Notes: a model not told the origin generated them from the letters alone. Counted from the first letter of the stretch, positions 7,077 through 16,008 are shown. The stretch: 37,668 nt of DNA from an uncultured Lentisphaeraceae bacterium (GCA_949289005.1 CASEMQ010000041.1:1-37668), one strand, 5' to 3'. Numbers and translations are program-made.

Positions 7077-8924
7077 ATGACCGGATTTGTCCGCATCGCC
7101 GCCGCGTCGCCCGCCGTCTCCGTCGCCGACCCCGCCGCCAACGCCGAGGCCATCCTGGCCGCCGCCGAGGCCGCCCGCGCACAGGGCGCAAGCCTCCTGC
7201 TGACGCCCGAGCTCTCGCTCACCGGCTACACGTGCGGCGACCTCTTCGGGTGCCGTTCGCTCGCGGAGCGGACGGAGGAGGCGCTGGCGCGCGTCGTCGC
7301 GGAGGCGCCCGAGGGGCTCCTCCTTGTGGCGGGGCTGCCCGTGGCGATCGCCGACCGGCTGTACAACTGCGCCGCCGTGGCGCGCCGCGGGGAGGTGCTG
7401 GGCCTGGTGCCCAAGACGCACCTGCCCACCTACCGCGAGTTCTACGAGAAGCGCCACTTCGTCCCCGGCACGGCGTTGCCCCCCGGCGCCACGTGGCGCG
7501 GCGTGCCCATCGGCACGGATCTGCTCTTCGCGTGCGGCGAGCTGCGCTTCGGCATCGAGATTTGCGAGGATCTGTGGGCCGTGGACGCGCCGTCGCACCG
7601 GCTGGCCGCCGCCCGCGCGCACCTGATCCTCAACCCCTCGGCCTCCACCGAGGCCGTCGGCAAGGCCGCCTATCGGCGCGACCTTGTGCGGATGCAGTCC
7701 GCCCGCCTGGCCTGCGCCTATGCCTACGCCTCGGCCGGCCCGGGCGAATCGACCACCGACGTCGTCTACGGCGCGCACCGCGTCCTGGCCAACAACGGCC
7801 GCGTCCTGGCCGAGAGCCGCTGGGAGGAGGGGCTCTCGCTGATGGACATCCGCCCGGCGTGGATCGACGCCGTGCGCCGCCGCGAGACCTCCTTCCCCGA
7901 GCTGCCGCTCGCCGCGCACCGCCTCGTCGACTGCGGCGCGCCCGGCGGCGGGGCCGACGGCACGCTGGCGGGGCTCGACCCCGCGCCCTTCGTGCCCGCC
8001 GACCCGGCCCACCGCCGCGAGCGTTGCGCCGAGATTTTGCGCATCCAGGTGGCCGGGCTGGCCAAGCGCTTCGCCCACACGCGCGCCAAGCGGCTGGTGC
8101 TCGGCCTTTCCGGGGGGCTCGATTCCACGCTTGCCCTGCTCGTCTGCGCACGGCTTTGCCGCGAGCGCGGCCTGCCGCCCGAGACCGTGCTGGCCGTGAC
8201 GATGCCCGGCTTCGGCACCGGCGCGCGCACCCACGGCAACGCCGCCGCCCTCGCCCGCGAACTCGGCGCCGAACTCCGCGAGATTCCCATCGGCCCCGGC
8301 GTGGAGCGGCATTTCCGCGACATCGGCCACGACCCCGCCGTGCGCGACGTGACCTACGAGAACGCCCAGGCCCGCGCCCGCACCTACATCCTCATGGACC
8401 TGGCCAACCAAGAGGGCGGGCTCCTCGTCGGCACGGGCGACCTCTCGGAAATCGCCCTCGGCTGGTCCACCTACAACGGCGACCATATGTCCATGTACGC
8501 CGTGAACTGCGGCGTCCCCAAGACGCTCGTGCGCTACTGCGTGCAGGCCATCGCCGACGACGCGCCCCCCGCGCTCGCCGCCACCCTGCGCGACATCTGC
8601 GACACCCCCGTCTCCCCCGAGCTTCTCCCCGGCGAGCAACACACCGAGGCCATCGTGGGTTCCTACGACCTCCACGACTTCTTCCTCTACTACTTCATGA
8701 AGTACGGTTCGTCCCGCGCCGAACTGCGCGACCTGGCCACGCTCCTCCTGGCCGACCGCTTCCCCGCCGCGACCATCGACCGCACGCTCGCCATCTTCTG
8801 CCGCCGCTTCGTCGCCCAGCAGTTCAAGCGCTCCGCCAGCCCCGACGGGCCCAAGGTCGGCACCGTCGCCCTCTCGCCGCGCGGCGATTGGCGCATGCCC
8901 TCCGACGCCTCCCTCGCGCTCTGA
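7077..8924 (+). CDS. nadE: Glutamine-dependent NAD+ synthetase NadE
   Basis: A 615-aa two-domain enzyme making NAD+ from deamido-NAD+, ATP and glutamine. The N-terminal nitrilase-type glutaminase carries the triad Glu45 (PELSLTGY), Lys113 (PKTHLPTY) and Cys163 (EICEDLW). The C-terminal synthetase has the PP-loop SGGLDS at 345-350 and the conserved GTGDLSEIALGWSTY and GDHMSMYAVN motifs near 450-475. Length and order match the glutamine-dependent class. Being in one unit with ligA, whose cosubstrate is NAD+, is a sensible functional link (inference). The downstream hairpin at 8938-8961 may end the unit. Confidence 0.96.
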   Translation: MTGFVRIAAASPAVSVADPAANAEAILAAAEAARAQGASLLLTPELSLTGYTCGDLFGCRSLAERTEEALARVVAEAPEGLLLVAGLPVAIADRLYNCAAVARRGEVLGLVPKTHLPTYREFYEKRHFVPGTALPPGATWRGVPIGTDLLFACGELRFGIEICEDLWAVDAPSHRLAAARAHLILNPSASTEAVGKAAYRRDLVRMQSARLACAYAYASAGPGESTTDVVYGAHRVLANNGRVLAESRWEEGLSLMDIRPAWIDAVRRRETSFPELPLAAHRLVDCGAPGGGADGTLAGLDPAPFVPADPAHRRERCAEILRIQVAGLAKRFAHTRAKRLVLGLSGGLDSTLALLVCARLCRERGLPPETVLAVTMPGFGTGARTHGNAAALARELGAELREIPIGPGVERHFRDIGHDPAVRDVTYENAQARARTYILMDLANQEGGLLVGTGDLSEIALGWSTYNGDHMSMYAVNCGVPKTLVRYCVQAIADDAPPALAATLRDICDTPVSPELLPGEQHTEAIVGSYDLHDFFLYYFMKYGSSRAELRDLATLLLADRFPAATIDRTLAIFCRRFVAQQFKRSASPDGPKVGTVALSPRGDWRMPSDASLAL

Positions 8925-8937
8925 CGCGCCGACGGCG

Positions 8938-8961
8938 CCCTGCGTCCGCGCGAACGCAGGG
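8938..8961 (+). terminator. Hairpin after nadE
   Basis: CCCTGCGT (8938-8945) and ACGCAGGG (8954-8961) form a perfect 8-bp stem with an 8-nt loop, 13 nt after the nadE stop. There is no T-tract, so termination by this hairpin is only possible. Confidence 0.4.
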
Positions 8962-8986
8962 GCGGGCGCGCGAAGGCGGGGCGGGC

Positions 8987-9015
8987 TTGCGCGCGGCTCG
9001 CGGAGCGTTTATAGT
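8987..9015 (+). promoter_or_regulatory. Promoter of the heparinase-like gene
   Basis: TTGCGC (8987-8992), a 17-bp spacer and TATAGT (9010-9015) form a plausible sigma-70 promoter. The same TTGCGC-N17 arrangement precedes fabH. The leader holds AAAGGA, which favours the ATG at 9037 as start. Confidence 0.6.
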
Positions 9016-9036
9016 GATGGCGAAAGGATGGTTGCC

Positions 9037-10929
9037 ATGAAACGGATCGTGATTGCATTGCTGTGCGGCGCCCTGGGCTTGGGCGGCGCGTGGGCGCGTA
9101 CGCCCCAAGAGTTCGACCAAGTGGCGCCGGCCGCCAAGGCGATGGCCGCGTTGTTGCCCCGCGAAGGGGCGCGCATCGTGCCGGCCTATCGCGACCGCGC
9201 GGCCTGGAACGCCTTCGCCGAGGCGAGGGAATTGGATTTGGCGCGAATCACGCGGTGGGGCGAAGAGGCGTTGGCGCGGCCCATGCCGCCTTTCCCGCGC
9301 GAGGCCTATCTCGACTTTTCGACAAACGGCGACCGCTCGCGCTTCCAACGGCTGAACGGCGCGCGCTGGGGCCGCCTCACGCGCCTGGCCCAAGCGGAAT
9401 GGGTGGAGGGCAAAGGGCGCTTCCTGCCCGCCTTGGCCGAGACGATCGAGGGGCTGTGCGGCGACCCCACCTGGGTGAACTCCGCGCACGACGGCAACCG
9501 CGCCAACCTGGAGGGGCGCACCGTCACCATCGACCTGAGCTCCTCCAACGCCGCTTGGCAGATGACCGAGATCGTCGCGAGTTTCGGCACGGCGCTCCCC
9601 GAGGCCACCCGCGCCAAAGGGCTGGCCACGGTGCGCCGCCTGGTGCTCGACCCTTACCTGAAGATGGCGCGGTCCGGCGACTACACGAATTGGTGGGCGC
9701 TCTCGGACGCGAATTGGAACCCGGTCTGCCACGCCGGCGTGGTCGGCGCCGCCTTGGCGCACCCGGGCCTCTCGCCGGAGGAACGCGCGTTGGTCGTGGG
9801 CTCGGCGCGCGTGCTCGTGCGCCGCTATCTGGGCGGCTTCTTCGATGACGGGCTCACCGGCGAGGGCGTCGGCTACTGGACCTATGGCTTCAGCCACTTC
9901 GCCCGCCTGGCCGAGACCGTCCGCCGCGCCACGCGCGGCCGCGAGGACTGGCTGCGCTGGCCCGAGGCCCGCAAGCCCGCCATGGCCACGCCCCAGGCGC
10001 GCATCTGCGGCAACCTCTGGCCGCCCGTGGCCGATTGCTCGATGGATGTGCGCGCGGATATGCGCCTGACCGCCTGGCTCGCCGCGCGCCTCGGCGTCCC
10101 CTGCGACGAGGCCCCCTCGCTCGCGGGGCGCATCGACTTCCCGGATGCCTTCCTCTTCGACCCGGCCACCCTGCCCGCCGCCGCGCGCGCCGCCCGACCC
10201 GCCGCCCTGCCCCCGCGCACGTGGTTCCCCGACGCACAGATTCTCATCGGCCGCTCCAAAGGCCTCTGCTTCATGGCCATGGGCGGCGACAACGGCGTGC
10301 CCCACAACCACAACGACTGCGGCACCTTCCTCATCGCCCGCGACGGCGTGCCCGTGCTCGGCGACCTCGGCGGCGAGGTCTACACCGCCCGCACCTTCTC
10401 CTCCCGCCGCTACGAGAGCCCGCTGCTCAATTCCTTCGGCCATCCCGTGCCCCGCCCCGCCGAGGCTCTCCAGGCCGCCGGCGCCAAGGCCGCCGCGCGC
10501 GTCCTCGCCACCGACTTCACCGCGCAGGCCGACACCCTCACCCTCGACCTGGCGCCCGCCTATCCCGGCGCCCCCGGCCTCAAGACCCTCACCCGCCGCT
10601 TCCGCTATCTGCGCCACGGCGACGACGCCGACCTCGAAATCCGCGACGCCTTCGCCTTCGAGGCGCCGCAGGCCTTCGAGAGCGCCCTCACCACCTGGGG
10701 CACCTGCGAACGCATCGCCCCCGACACCCTCCGCTTCGCCTTCGAGGGCAAAACCGTCGTGGCCAAGGTCGCCGCCTCCGCCCCCTGGAGCCTCGTCGAG
10801 ACGCCCCTCGGCGACTGCACGCCCCAGGGCCGCAAATGGCAGGCCCTCACCCCCCGCCGTTACGCCCTCCGCCTCGACGCCCCCGTCGCCCAAGGCTTCC
10901 TCACCCTCCGCTTCGCCGGCGAGCCGTGA
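9037..10929 (+). CDS. Secreted heparinase II/III-family polysaccharide lyase
   Basis: A 630-aa protein with a Sec signal peptide (MKRIVIALLCGALGLGGAWA). An alpha/alpha-toroid-like N-terminal half (about 90-390) follows, including GYWTYGFSHFARLAE. The C-terminal half starts with the heparinase II/III hallmark VPHNHNDCGTFLI (His423 and His425 region) and LGDLGGEVYTARTFSSRRY. Such enzymes cleave uronic-acid-containing polysaccharides by beta-elimination; the exact substrate (heparin, heparan or alginate type) cannot be read from the sequence. ATG 9037 is preferred over 9028 because the signal peptide begins MKR and AAAGGA lies before it. It is a single gene with its own promoter, followed by the UvrA paralogue after 33 nt. 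Confidence 0.85.
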   Translation: MKRIVIALLCGALGLGGAWARTPQEFDQVAPAAKAMAALLPREGARIVPAYRDRAAWNAFAEARELDLARITRWGEEALARPMPPFPREAYLDFSTNGDRSRFQRLNGARWGRLTRLAQAEWVEGKGRFLPALAETIEGLCGDPTWVNSAHDGNRANLEGRTVTIDLSSSNAAWQMTEIVASFGTALPEATRAKGLATVRRLVLDPYLKMARSGDYTNWWALSDANWNPVCHAGVVGAALAHPGLSPEERALVVGSARVLVRRYLGGFFDDGLTGEGVGYWTYGFSHFARLAETVRRATRGREDWLRWPEARKPAMATPQARICGNLWPPVADCSMDVRADMRLTAWLAARLGVPCDEAPSLAGRIDFPDAFLFDPATLPAAARAARPAALPPRTWFPDAQILIGRSKGLCFMAMGGDNGVPHNHNDCGTFLIARDGVPVLGDLGGEVYTARTFSSRRYESPLLNSFGHPVPRPAEALQAAGAKAAARVLATDFTAQADTLTLDLAPAYPGAPGLKTLTRRFRYLRHGDDADLEIRDAFAFEAPQAFESALTTWGTCERIAPDTLRFAFEGKTVVAKVAASAPWSLVETPLGDCTPQGRKWQALTPRRYALRLDAPVAQGFLTLRFAGEP

Positions 10930-10962
10930 TCGGGACGCGGCAATCGAAAAACGGTGGACGTC

Positions 10963-13431
10963 ATGGCGACGGTCGAGGCGATTGAGGTGCGCGGGGCGCG
11001 GGTGCACAACCTGCGGGACGTGGACGTGGACGTGCCGCTGGGGAAGCTGGTGGCGGTGGCCGGGGTCTCGGGCAGCGGCAAGAGTTCGCTGGCGCTGGGC
11101 GTGCTCTACGCCGAGGGCTCGCGGCGCTACCTCGAGGCGCTCTCCACCTACACGCGGCGGCGGCTGACCCAGTCCGCGCGGGCGGAGGTGGACGAGATCC
11201 GTCACCTGCCGGCGGCCCTGGCGCTCCACCAGCGGCCGGGCGTGCCGGGCATCCGCAGCACCTTCGGCACGGGCACGGAATTGCTCAACAGCCTGCGGCT
11301 GCTCTTCTCGCGGTGTGCCACGCACCGTTGCCCCAACGGCCACGATGTGCCCCCGAGCCTGGCGGTGGCGGCGGAAAAGCCGCTCGTCTGCCCCGTCTGC
11401 GGGGCGGAGGCGCGGGCGCCGGGCGCGGAGGACCTGGCCTTCAACAGCCGCGGGGCCTGCCCGCGTTGCCAGGGCGCCGGGGACGTGTGGGAGGTGAACC
11501 GCGCCGCGCTGGTGCCCGACGAAAGCCTGACCATCGACCAAGGCGCCGTCGCCCCCTGGGGCTCGCTGATGTGGAGCCTGATGACCGACGTCTGCCGCGC
11601 CATGGGCGTGCGCACCGACGTCCCCTTCCGCGACCTCACCCCCGCCGAGAAAGCCATCGTCTACGACGGCCCCGCCGAGAAGAAACACATCCTCTACCGC
11701 GCGAAGAAGGGCGACGACTTCGCGGAACTCGACTTCACCTACTACTCCGCCGTCCGCACCGTCGAGAACGCCCTTGCCAAGGTCAAGGACGAGCAGGGCA
11801 TGAAGCGCGTGGCCCGCTTTCTCACCCGCCGCCCCTGCCCCGACTGCGGCGGCACCCGCCTCTCCGCCGACGCCCGCGCCCCCCGCGTCGCCGGCATCGG
11901 CCTCGACGCCGCCTGCCAAATGCCCTTGGCCGACCTGGCGGCGTGGGTGGCCGCAGTGCCCGCCACCCTGCCCCCGCCCATGCGCCCCATGGCGCAGAGC
12001 ATCTGCGACGCCTTCGCCGCCACCGCCCGCCGCCTCCTCGATCTGGGGCTCGGCTACCTGGCGCTCGACCGCGCGGCCGCCACCCTCTCCACCGGCGAAC
12101 GCCAGCGCATGCAACTGGCCCGTGCCGTCCGCAACCGCTCCACCGGCGTGCTCTATGTGCTCGACGAGCCCTCCATCGGCCTCCACCCCGCCAACCTCGT
12201 GGGTCTCTCCGCCATCCTGCGCGAACTGGTGGCCGACGGCAACACCGTCCTCCTCGTCGACCACGATCCCACCCTCCTGCGCCAGGCCGATTGGCTCATC
12301 GAGCTGGGCCCCGGCGCCGGGCGCGACGGCGGGCGCCTCGTCGCCCAAGGCCCCATCCCCCAAATCGCCGCCGACCCCGCCAGCCGCATCGGCCCCTTCC
12401 TCCGGCCCGGGCGCGCGCCGCGCATCCGCCCCGAGACGCCCCCGGCCGATCTCTTCGCGCACGGCACCCTCACCCTCCGCACCGGCCCCATCCACACCGT
12501 CAAGCCCCTCGAGGCCCGCTTCCCCAAAGGCCGCCTCACCGCCGTCACCGGCCCCTCCGGCAGCGGCAAGACCACCCTCGTCCTCGAAAGCCTCCTCCCC
12601 GCCATGGCCGCCCGCCGCGAAGGCCGCCCCCTCCCCGCCCACGTCCTCGCCCTCGACGCCCCCGGCCTCTCCCGCGCCACCCTCATCGACGCCACCCCCA
12701 TCGGCATCAACGTCCGCTCCACCCTCGCCACCTACGCCGGCATCCACGACGAACTCCGCCGGCGCTTCGCCAAAACCCCCGAGGCCAAAGCCCGCCGCCT
12801 CAAAGCCGGCGACTTCTCCTACAACACCGGCTCCCTCCGCTGCCCCACCTGCGACGGCACCGGCGAAATCGCCCTCGACATCCAATTCCTCCCCGACGTC
12901 TCCATCCCCTGCCCCGACTGCCACGGCACCCGCTACGCCCCCGCCGCCGACGCCATCCCGCTCGGCGCCCACACCCTCCCCGGCCTCATGGCCCTCGACG
13001 TCCGCGCCGCCCTCGACGCCTGCGCCGGCATCCCGCCCGTCCGCAACCGCCTCCGCACCCTCGCCGACCTCGGCCTGGGCTACCTCACCCTCGGCGAGCA
13101 AACCCCCGCCCTCTCCGGCGGCGAGGCCCAGCGCCTCAAACTCGCCGAGGAGCTCGGCCGCGCCCAAGACGATGCCCTCTTCGTCTTCGACGAGCCCACC
13201 ATCGGCCTCCACCCCCTCGACGTCCAAACCCTCCTCAACGTCTTCCAACGCCTCCTCGACCGCGGGGCCACCCTCATCGTCATCGAGCACGACCTTGACC
13301 TCATCCGCAACGCCGACTGGGTGCTCGACCTCGGCCCCGGCGGCGGTGCCCAAGGCGGCCGCATCGTCGCCCAAGGCACCCCCGCCCAACTCGCCCAAAA
13401 CCCCGCCTCCCCCACCGGCCGCTTCCTCTGA
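10963..13431 (+). CDS. UvrA-like ABC ATPase lacking the UvrB-binding region (UvrA2-like)
   Basis: An 822-aa protein with two ABC ATPase modules. Walker A motifs are GVSGSGKSS (Lys40) and GPSGSGKTT (Lys536); signature motifs are LSTGERQR and LSGGEAQR. Walker B motifs are LYVLDEPSIGLHP and LFVFDEPTIGLHP. Zinc-ligand CxxC pairs are present, including CPDCGG and CPTCDGTG. Canonical UvrA is about 940 aa; the missing stretch falls between the first CP motif (about residue 124) and FNSRGACPRC, where the UvrB-interaction domain normally sits. Class II UvrA proteins share this loss and are linked to DNA-damage or drug tolerance. The ATG at 10963 has only a weak GGTGG upstream; a GTG at 10954 is an alternative. 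Confidence 0.85.
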   Translation: MATVEAIEVRGARVHNLRDVDVDVPLGKLVAVAGVSGSGKSSLALGVLYAEGSRRYLEALSTYTRRRLTQSARAEVDEIRHLPAALALHQRPGVPGIRSTFGTGTELLNSLRLLFSRCATHRCPNGHDVPPSLAVAAEKPLVCPVCGAEARAPGAEDLAFNSRGACPRCQGAGDVWEVNRAALVPDESLTIDQGAVAPWGSLMWSLMTDVCRAMGVRTDVPFRDLTPAEKAIVYDGPAEKKHILYRAKKGDDFAELDFTYYSAVRTVENALAKVKDEQGMKRVARFLTRRPCPDCGGTRLSADARAPRVAGIGLDAACQMPLADLAAWVAAVPATLPPPMRPMAQSICDAFAATARRLLDLGLGYLALDRAAATLSTGERQRMQLARAVRNRSTGVLYVLDEPSIGLHPANLVGLSAILRELVADGNTVLLVDHDPTLLRQADWLIELGPGAGRDGGRLVAQGPIPQIAADPASRIGPFLRPGRAPRIRPETPPADLFAHGTLTLRTGPIHTVKPLEARFPKGRLTAVTGPSGSGKTTLVLESLLPAMAARREGRPLPAHVLALDAPGLSRATLIDATPIGINVRSTLATYAGIHDELRRRFAKTPEAKARRLKAGDFSYNTGSLRCPTCDGTGEIALDIQFLPDVSIPCPDCHGTRYAPAADAIPLGAHTLPGLMALDVRAALDACAGIPPVRNRLRTLADLGLGYLTLGEQTPALSGGEAQRLKLAEELGRAQDDALFVFDEPTIGLHPLDVQTLLNVFQRLLDRGATLIVIEHDLDLIRNADWVLDLGPGGGAQGGRIVAQGTPAQLAQNPASPTGRFL

Positions 13432-13451
13432 CCCATCCCCACCCCGCCCGC

Positions 13452-13511
13452 CGCCCCGCAGGGGCGCCCTGTTTTCTGTTTACTGTTCTCTGTTCACTCA
13501 TTTGCTATAAT
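13452..13511 (+). promoter_or_regulatory. Composite heptamer promoter (copy P2)
   Basis: The mini-hairpin CGCCCC-GCA-GGGGCG (13452-13466) is followed by CC and four heptamers: CTGTTTT, CTGTTTA, CTGTTCT, CTGTTCA (13469-13496). Then come CTCATTTGC and a perfect TATAAT (13506-13511) with extended TGC. It lies 20 nt after the UvrA-like gene. A hairpin followed by a T-rich tract could also act as a terminator for that gene. The ATG of the next gene begins 6 nt after the -10 box. Confidence 0.8.
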
Positions 13512-13517
13512 GGCGGT

Positions 13518-14207
13518 ATGATGAGGACAACGATCAATCGGGAATATGCGTTGCGGTTTTTGGGCGTGGCGGTGTTGTTCGTGGCGTTCGCGGGCTGGTT
13601 CGTCTACGACGGGCGCATCGGCTATCCGGGGGAGAACGCGCGGGTGGCGCCGGTGGCCGAGCGCCTGGCCGAGCGCACGATGCGCGAGAAAATCACGGCG
13701 GCGGATTGGGTGAACACCGCGAAAACGGGCGTGGCGCCGCTGGACGAGGCCTTCCGCGAGGCCGGCATGAAGCCCCCCGCGAAGATTGCCGACACCTTCA
13801 ATTCCTGGGTCTCGGCGGGGGATCCGCGCAAGGACAACCTGGAGGCGACGCAGGCGGCGTTGTTGGTGCCGCCCCATTCGGCCGACGACATCCGGGCGCA
13901 GTTCGTGAGCGCGGCAATCGGCCTCTTGGCGGCGCTGGGCTTGATGGCGCTGGTGGCGTGGCGGTGGTTGACGGCGCTGACGCTGGAGGATGAGGCGCTG
14001 ACGGTGACTGTCGCGGGGCGCGCGCGGCGCTTCCCCCTGGCCCATTTGCGCGCGGTGGATCGCGGGCAATGGGAGAAGCGGGGCATTCTCCGCCTGCGCT
14101 TCGACGAGGGCACGGTGACGCTCGACGCCTGGCACCACGCGGGCATCCGCCCCATCGCGCAACGCATCTTCGAAATCGCCCCCGGGGCAAGCGACGCCAC
14201 GCCATGA
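13518..14207 (+). CDS. Membrane protein of unknown function, 229 aa
   Basis: One hydrophobic helix lies near the N-terminus (about 13-31, LRFLGVAVLFVAFAGWFVY) and a second at about 135-155. Between them is a predicted periplasmic segment of about 100 residues. The C-terminal cytoplasmic part, LTLEDEALTVTVAGRARRFP onward, resembles small beta-rich PH-like membrane-associated domains, but I cannot assign a family. The start has tandem ATGATG codons 6 nt after the -10 box and no Shine-Dalgarno, consistent with leaderless translation. The stop overlaps the acyltransferase start (ATGA), so a cell-envelope role is a reasonable guess. Confidence 0.7.
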   Translation: MMRTTINREYALRFLGVAVLFVAFAGWFVYDGRIGYPGENARVAPVAERLAERTMREKITAADWVNTAKTGVAPLDEAFREAGMKPPAKIADTFNSWVSAGDPRKDNLEATQAALLVPPHSADDIRAQFVSAAIGLLAALGLMALVAWRWLTALTLEDEALTVTVAGRARRFPLAHLRAVDRGQWEKRGILRLRFDEGTVTLDAWHHAGIRPIAQRIFEIAPGASDATP

Positions 14208-15127
14208 AGCGCGCGCTGCACTACGTCGAGTACCTCCTGATCGCGGGGCTTTGGTGGCTTTACCGCATCGTCCCCGTGCGCTGGGCCTATCCCGTCGGCT
14301 GGGGCGTGGGCGTGGGCCTCTTCGCCCTCCTGCGCCGGACGCGCCGCGCGCGCACCGCCACCGACAACGTCCTCATCGCGGGCCTCGCCGCCACGCGCCG
14401 TGAGGCCGAGCGCATCGCGCGCCACTCCGTGGGGCACTTCGCGGGGCACGTCTGCGAAGCCATCCGCGTCGCCCATCTGATCACCCGGGCCAACTGGCGC
14501 GACCATGTGACGCTGGAGATGACGCCCGCCGCCGAACGCCTGCTCTTCCACCCCGAAGGCCCCGTCATCCTGGCCACGGGGCACTTGGGCTCCTGGGAGG
14601 CCGGCATCACGGCCATTACCTCCGTCCGCCCCATGTTCGCGGTGGCGCGCCTGATGGACAACCCCTTTGTGCAACGCTTCCTCGAACGGCGCAACTTTCG
14701 CGGCGGCGCCACCATCATCCCCAAAAGCCACGGCTTCACCGGCGCCGCCATGCGCCGCTGGCAACGCGAGAAAGGCGCCCTCACCATCCTCTTCGACCAG
14801 CACTGCGGCAGCGGCGCCCCCGTTCCCTTCTTCGGCCACACCGTCCAGGTCTACACCTCGCCCGCGCGCCTCCACCTGCGCACCGGCGCGCCGCTCCTGG
14901 TGGGCGGCTTCCTGCGCACCGGCCCCCTGCGCTACAAGATGGTCGCCATCGGCGACCCCATCCTTGCCGCCCCCGCGGAAGGCTCCCCCCATCGCGCGGC
15001 CATCGACGCCCTCACGGGCGAGCTGATCCACCGCCTCGAGGCCGTCATCCGCATGGCCCCCGAGCAATATCTCTGGCTGCACCGCCGCTTCCGCGGCATC
15101 CCCGCCCCCAACGTGCCCGAACGATGA
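14204..15127 (+). CDS. Lipid A biosynthesis-type acyltransferase (LpxL/HtrB family)
   Basis: The 307-aa protein has an N-terminal hydrophobic helix (residues about 8-40), then the catalytic motif H127-x4-E132 in ATGHLGSWEAG. Further family blocks are VARLMDNPFVQRFLERRN (about 147-165), LFDQHCGSGAPVPFFG and APEQYLWLHRRFRG near the end. Family members transfer acyl chains from acyl-ACP to a lipid A precursor at the inner face of the cytoplasmic membrane. This supports an outer membrane with lipid A, although related acyltransferases use other lipids. Both ends overlap neighbours by 4 nt (ATGA). Confidence 0.9.
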   Translation: MKRALHYVEYLLIAGLWWLYRIVPVRWAYPVGWGVGVGLFALLRRTRRARTATDNVLIAGLAATRREAERIARHSVGHFAGHVCEAIRVAHLITRANWRDHVTLEMTPAAERLLFHPEGPVILATGHLGSWEAGITAITSVRPMFAVARLMDNPFVQRFLERRNFRGGATIIPKSHGFTGAAMRRWQREKGALTILFDQHCGSGAPVPFFGHTVQVYTSPARLHLRTGAPLLVGGFLRTGPLRYKMVAIGDPILAAPAEGSPHRAAIDALTGELIHRLEAVIRMAPEQYLWLHRRFRGIPAPNVPER

Positions 15128-15441
15128 CCTGGTACCAACCCGCCTCCCCCGAACACATCCGCCGCGAACGCGAACGCGCCCGCGCCCTTCGTGCCTCCCC
15201 TTGGTGGAAAGCCCAGCTGGCCAAAGGCGAATGCCACTATTGCCACAAACACTTCCCCCCGGACCGGCTGACGATGGACCACCTCATCCCCGTCGCCCGC
15301 GGCGGCACCTCCACCAAAGGCAACGTCGTCCCCGCCTGCTTCGCCTGCAACCAATCCAAAGCCGCCGCCACCCCCGCCGAGCAAATCCTCGCCACCCTCT
15401 TCCCCGAAGACGACCCCATGCCGCCCGGGGACTTCCGCTAA
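15124..15441 (+). CDS. HNH endonuclease, 105 aa
   Basis: A stand-alone HNH protein. The zinc pair C37-x2-C40 (CHYC), the MDHLIPVARGG motif with D52-H53, Asn67 in GNVVPACFACN and the second pair C72-x2-C75 are all intact, so it should be an active beta-beta-alpha-metal nuclease. The N-terminal 30 residues are a basic helix that may contact DNA. It overlaps the acyltransferase stop by 4 nt. Stand-alone HNH proteins of this type are widespread and of uncertain role; no phage or restriction genes are adjacent, so no defence function is claimed. Confidence 0.85.
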   Translation: MTWYQPASPEHIRRERERARALRASPWWKAQLAKGECHYCHKHFPPDRLTMDHLIPVARGGTSTKGNVVPACFACNQSKAAATPAEQILATLFPEDDPMPPGDFR

Positions 15442-15462
15442 CCCCACACCCAGGAGACCGCC

Positions 15463-15873
15463 ATGCGTGCCACCACCCTCCTCACCGGCGCCCTCGCCGC
15501 CACCCTCCTCGTCCTCGCCCCCGGCTGCGGCGACGACGCGCCCGATCCCGCCGCCGCCCCGGACGCCACGCCCCAAATCCAAATCGGCCTCGAGCAAACC
15601 AAGGCCCAGGCCAAACAAACCGCCGAGGAACTCAAGGCCCAAGCCGAGGCCAAGGCCCAAGCGGTCAAGGAACAGGCCCAAAAACTCCAAGCCCAAGCCG
15701 AGGCCAAGGCCCAAGCGGTCAAGCAAAACGTCAAAGAAACCGTCGACGACGCCAAAGCCCGCCTCGAAACCGCCAAACAACGCGCCGAACAAAACAAAGC
15801 CAACGCCGAAGCCTCCCGCGACAACCTTCGCGACGCCCTCAAAAACCTCCGTGGCGCCGCCGGCGACAACTGA
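15463..15873 (+). CDS. Coiled-coil lipoprotein, 136 aa
   Basis: A lipoprotein signal peptide (MRATTLLTGALAATLLVLAP) ends in the lipobox LAPGC with the lipidated Cys at residue 22. The mature part is a long Ala/Lys/Gln/Glu-rich helix (about 45-125) with heptad-like spacing, including two copies of QAEAKAQAVK 18 residues apart. It resembles small envelope lipoproteins such as Lpp-like or LEA-like spacers, but no specific family is assigned. CAGGAG upstream serves as the ribosome binding site. An intrinsic terminator follows 12 nt after the stop. Confidence 0.8.
   Translation: MRATTLLTGALAATLLVLAPGCGDDAPDPAAAPDATPQIQIGLEQTKAQAKQTAEELKAQAEAKAQAVKEQAQKLQAQAEAKAQAVKQNVKETVDDAKARLETAKQRAEQNKANAEASRDNLRDALKNLRGAAGDN
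15637..15723 (+). repeat. 33-bp direct repeat inside the lipoprotein gene
   Basis: The same 33 bases occur at 15637-15669 and 15691-15723, exactly 54 bp (18 codons) apart. This encodes the duplicated AQAEAKAQAVK block and suggests growth of the coiled coil by internal duplication. Confidence 0.85.
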
Positions 15874-15885
15874 ACCGCAAACAAC

Positions 15886-15923
15886 AAAAAAGCCCCGACC
15901 GACCCCACGGCCGGGGCTTTTTC
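15886..15923 (+). terminator. Intrinsic terminator after the lipoprotein gene
   Basis: AAAAAAGCCCCG and CGGGGCTTTTT flank a hairpin with stem GCCCCGrCCG/CGGCCGGGGC and a run of five T. The A-run on the other side makes it potentially bidirectional. It closes the 13.5-15.9 kb unit. Confidence 0.85.
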
Positions 15924-15947
15924 GTTGCCCATCCCGGCCCCGGCCGT

Positions 15948-16008
15948 CGCCCCGGCCAGGGCGCCCTGTTCACTGTCCACTGTTCGCTGTCCACTCATTT
16001 GCTATACT
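15948..16008 (+). promoter_or_regulatory. Composite heptamer promoter (copy P3) for tRNA-Leu
   Basis: CGCCC (15948-15952) and GGGCG (15959-15963) form the mini-hairpin. Four heptamers follow: CTGTTCA, CTGTCCA, CTGTTCG, CTGTCCA (15966-15993). Then come CTCATTTGC and TATACT (16003-16008). The tRNA begins 13 nt after the -10 box, so its 5' leader would be only a few nucleotides. Confidence 0.8.

Noticed and set aside
8824..13398. Very long minus-strand open frame (1524 codons) and similar antisense frames at 4587-6923, 1690-3339 and 17530-19914
   Set aside because: They lie opposite well-identified genes, are low-complexity Gly/Ala/Arg/Glu translations and arise because stops are rare in high-GC antisense frames.
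15124..15441. HNH gene as part of a restriction or phage-defence island
   Set aside because: Its neighbours are an acyltransferase and a lipoprotein, with 4-nt overlap. No methylase, integrase or other defence gene is present.
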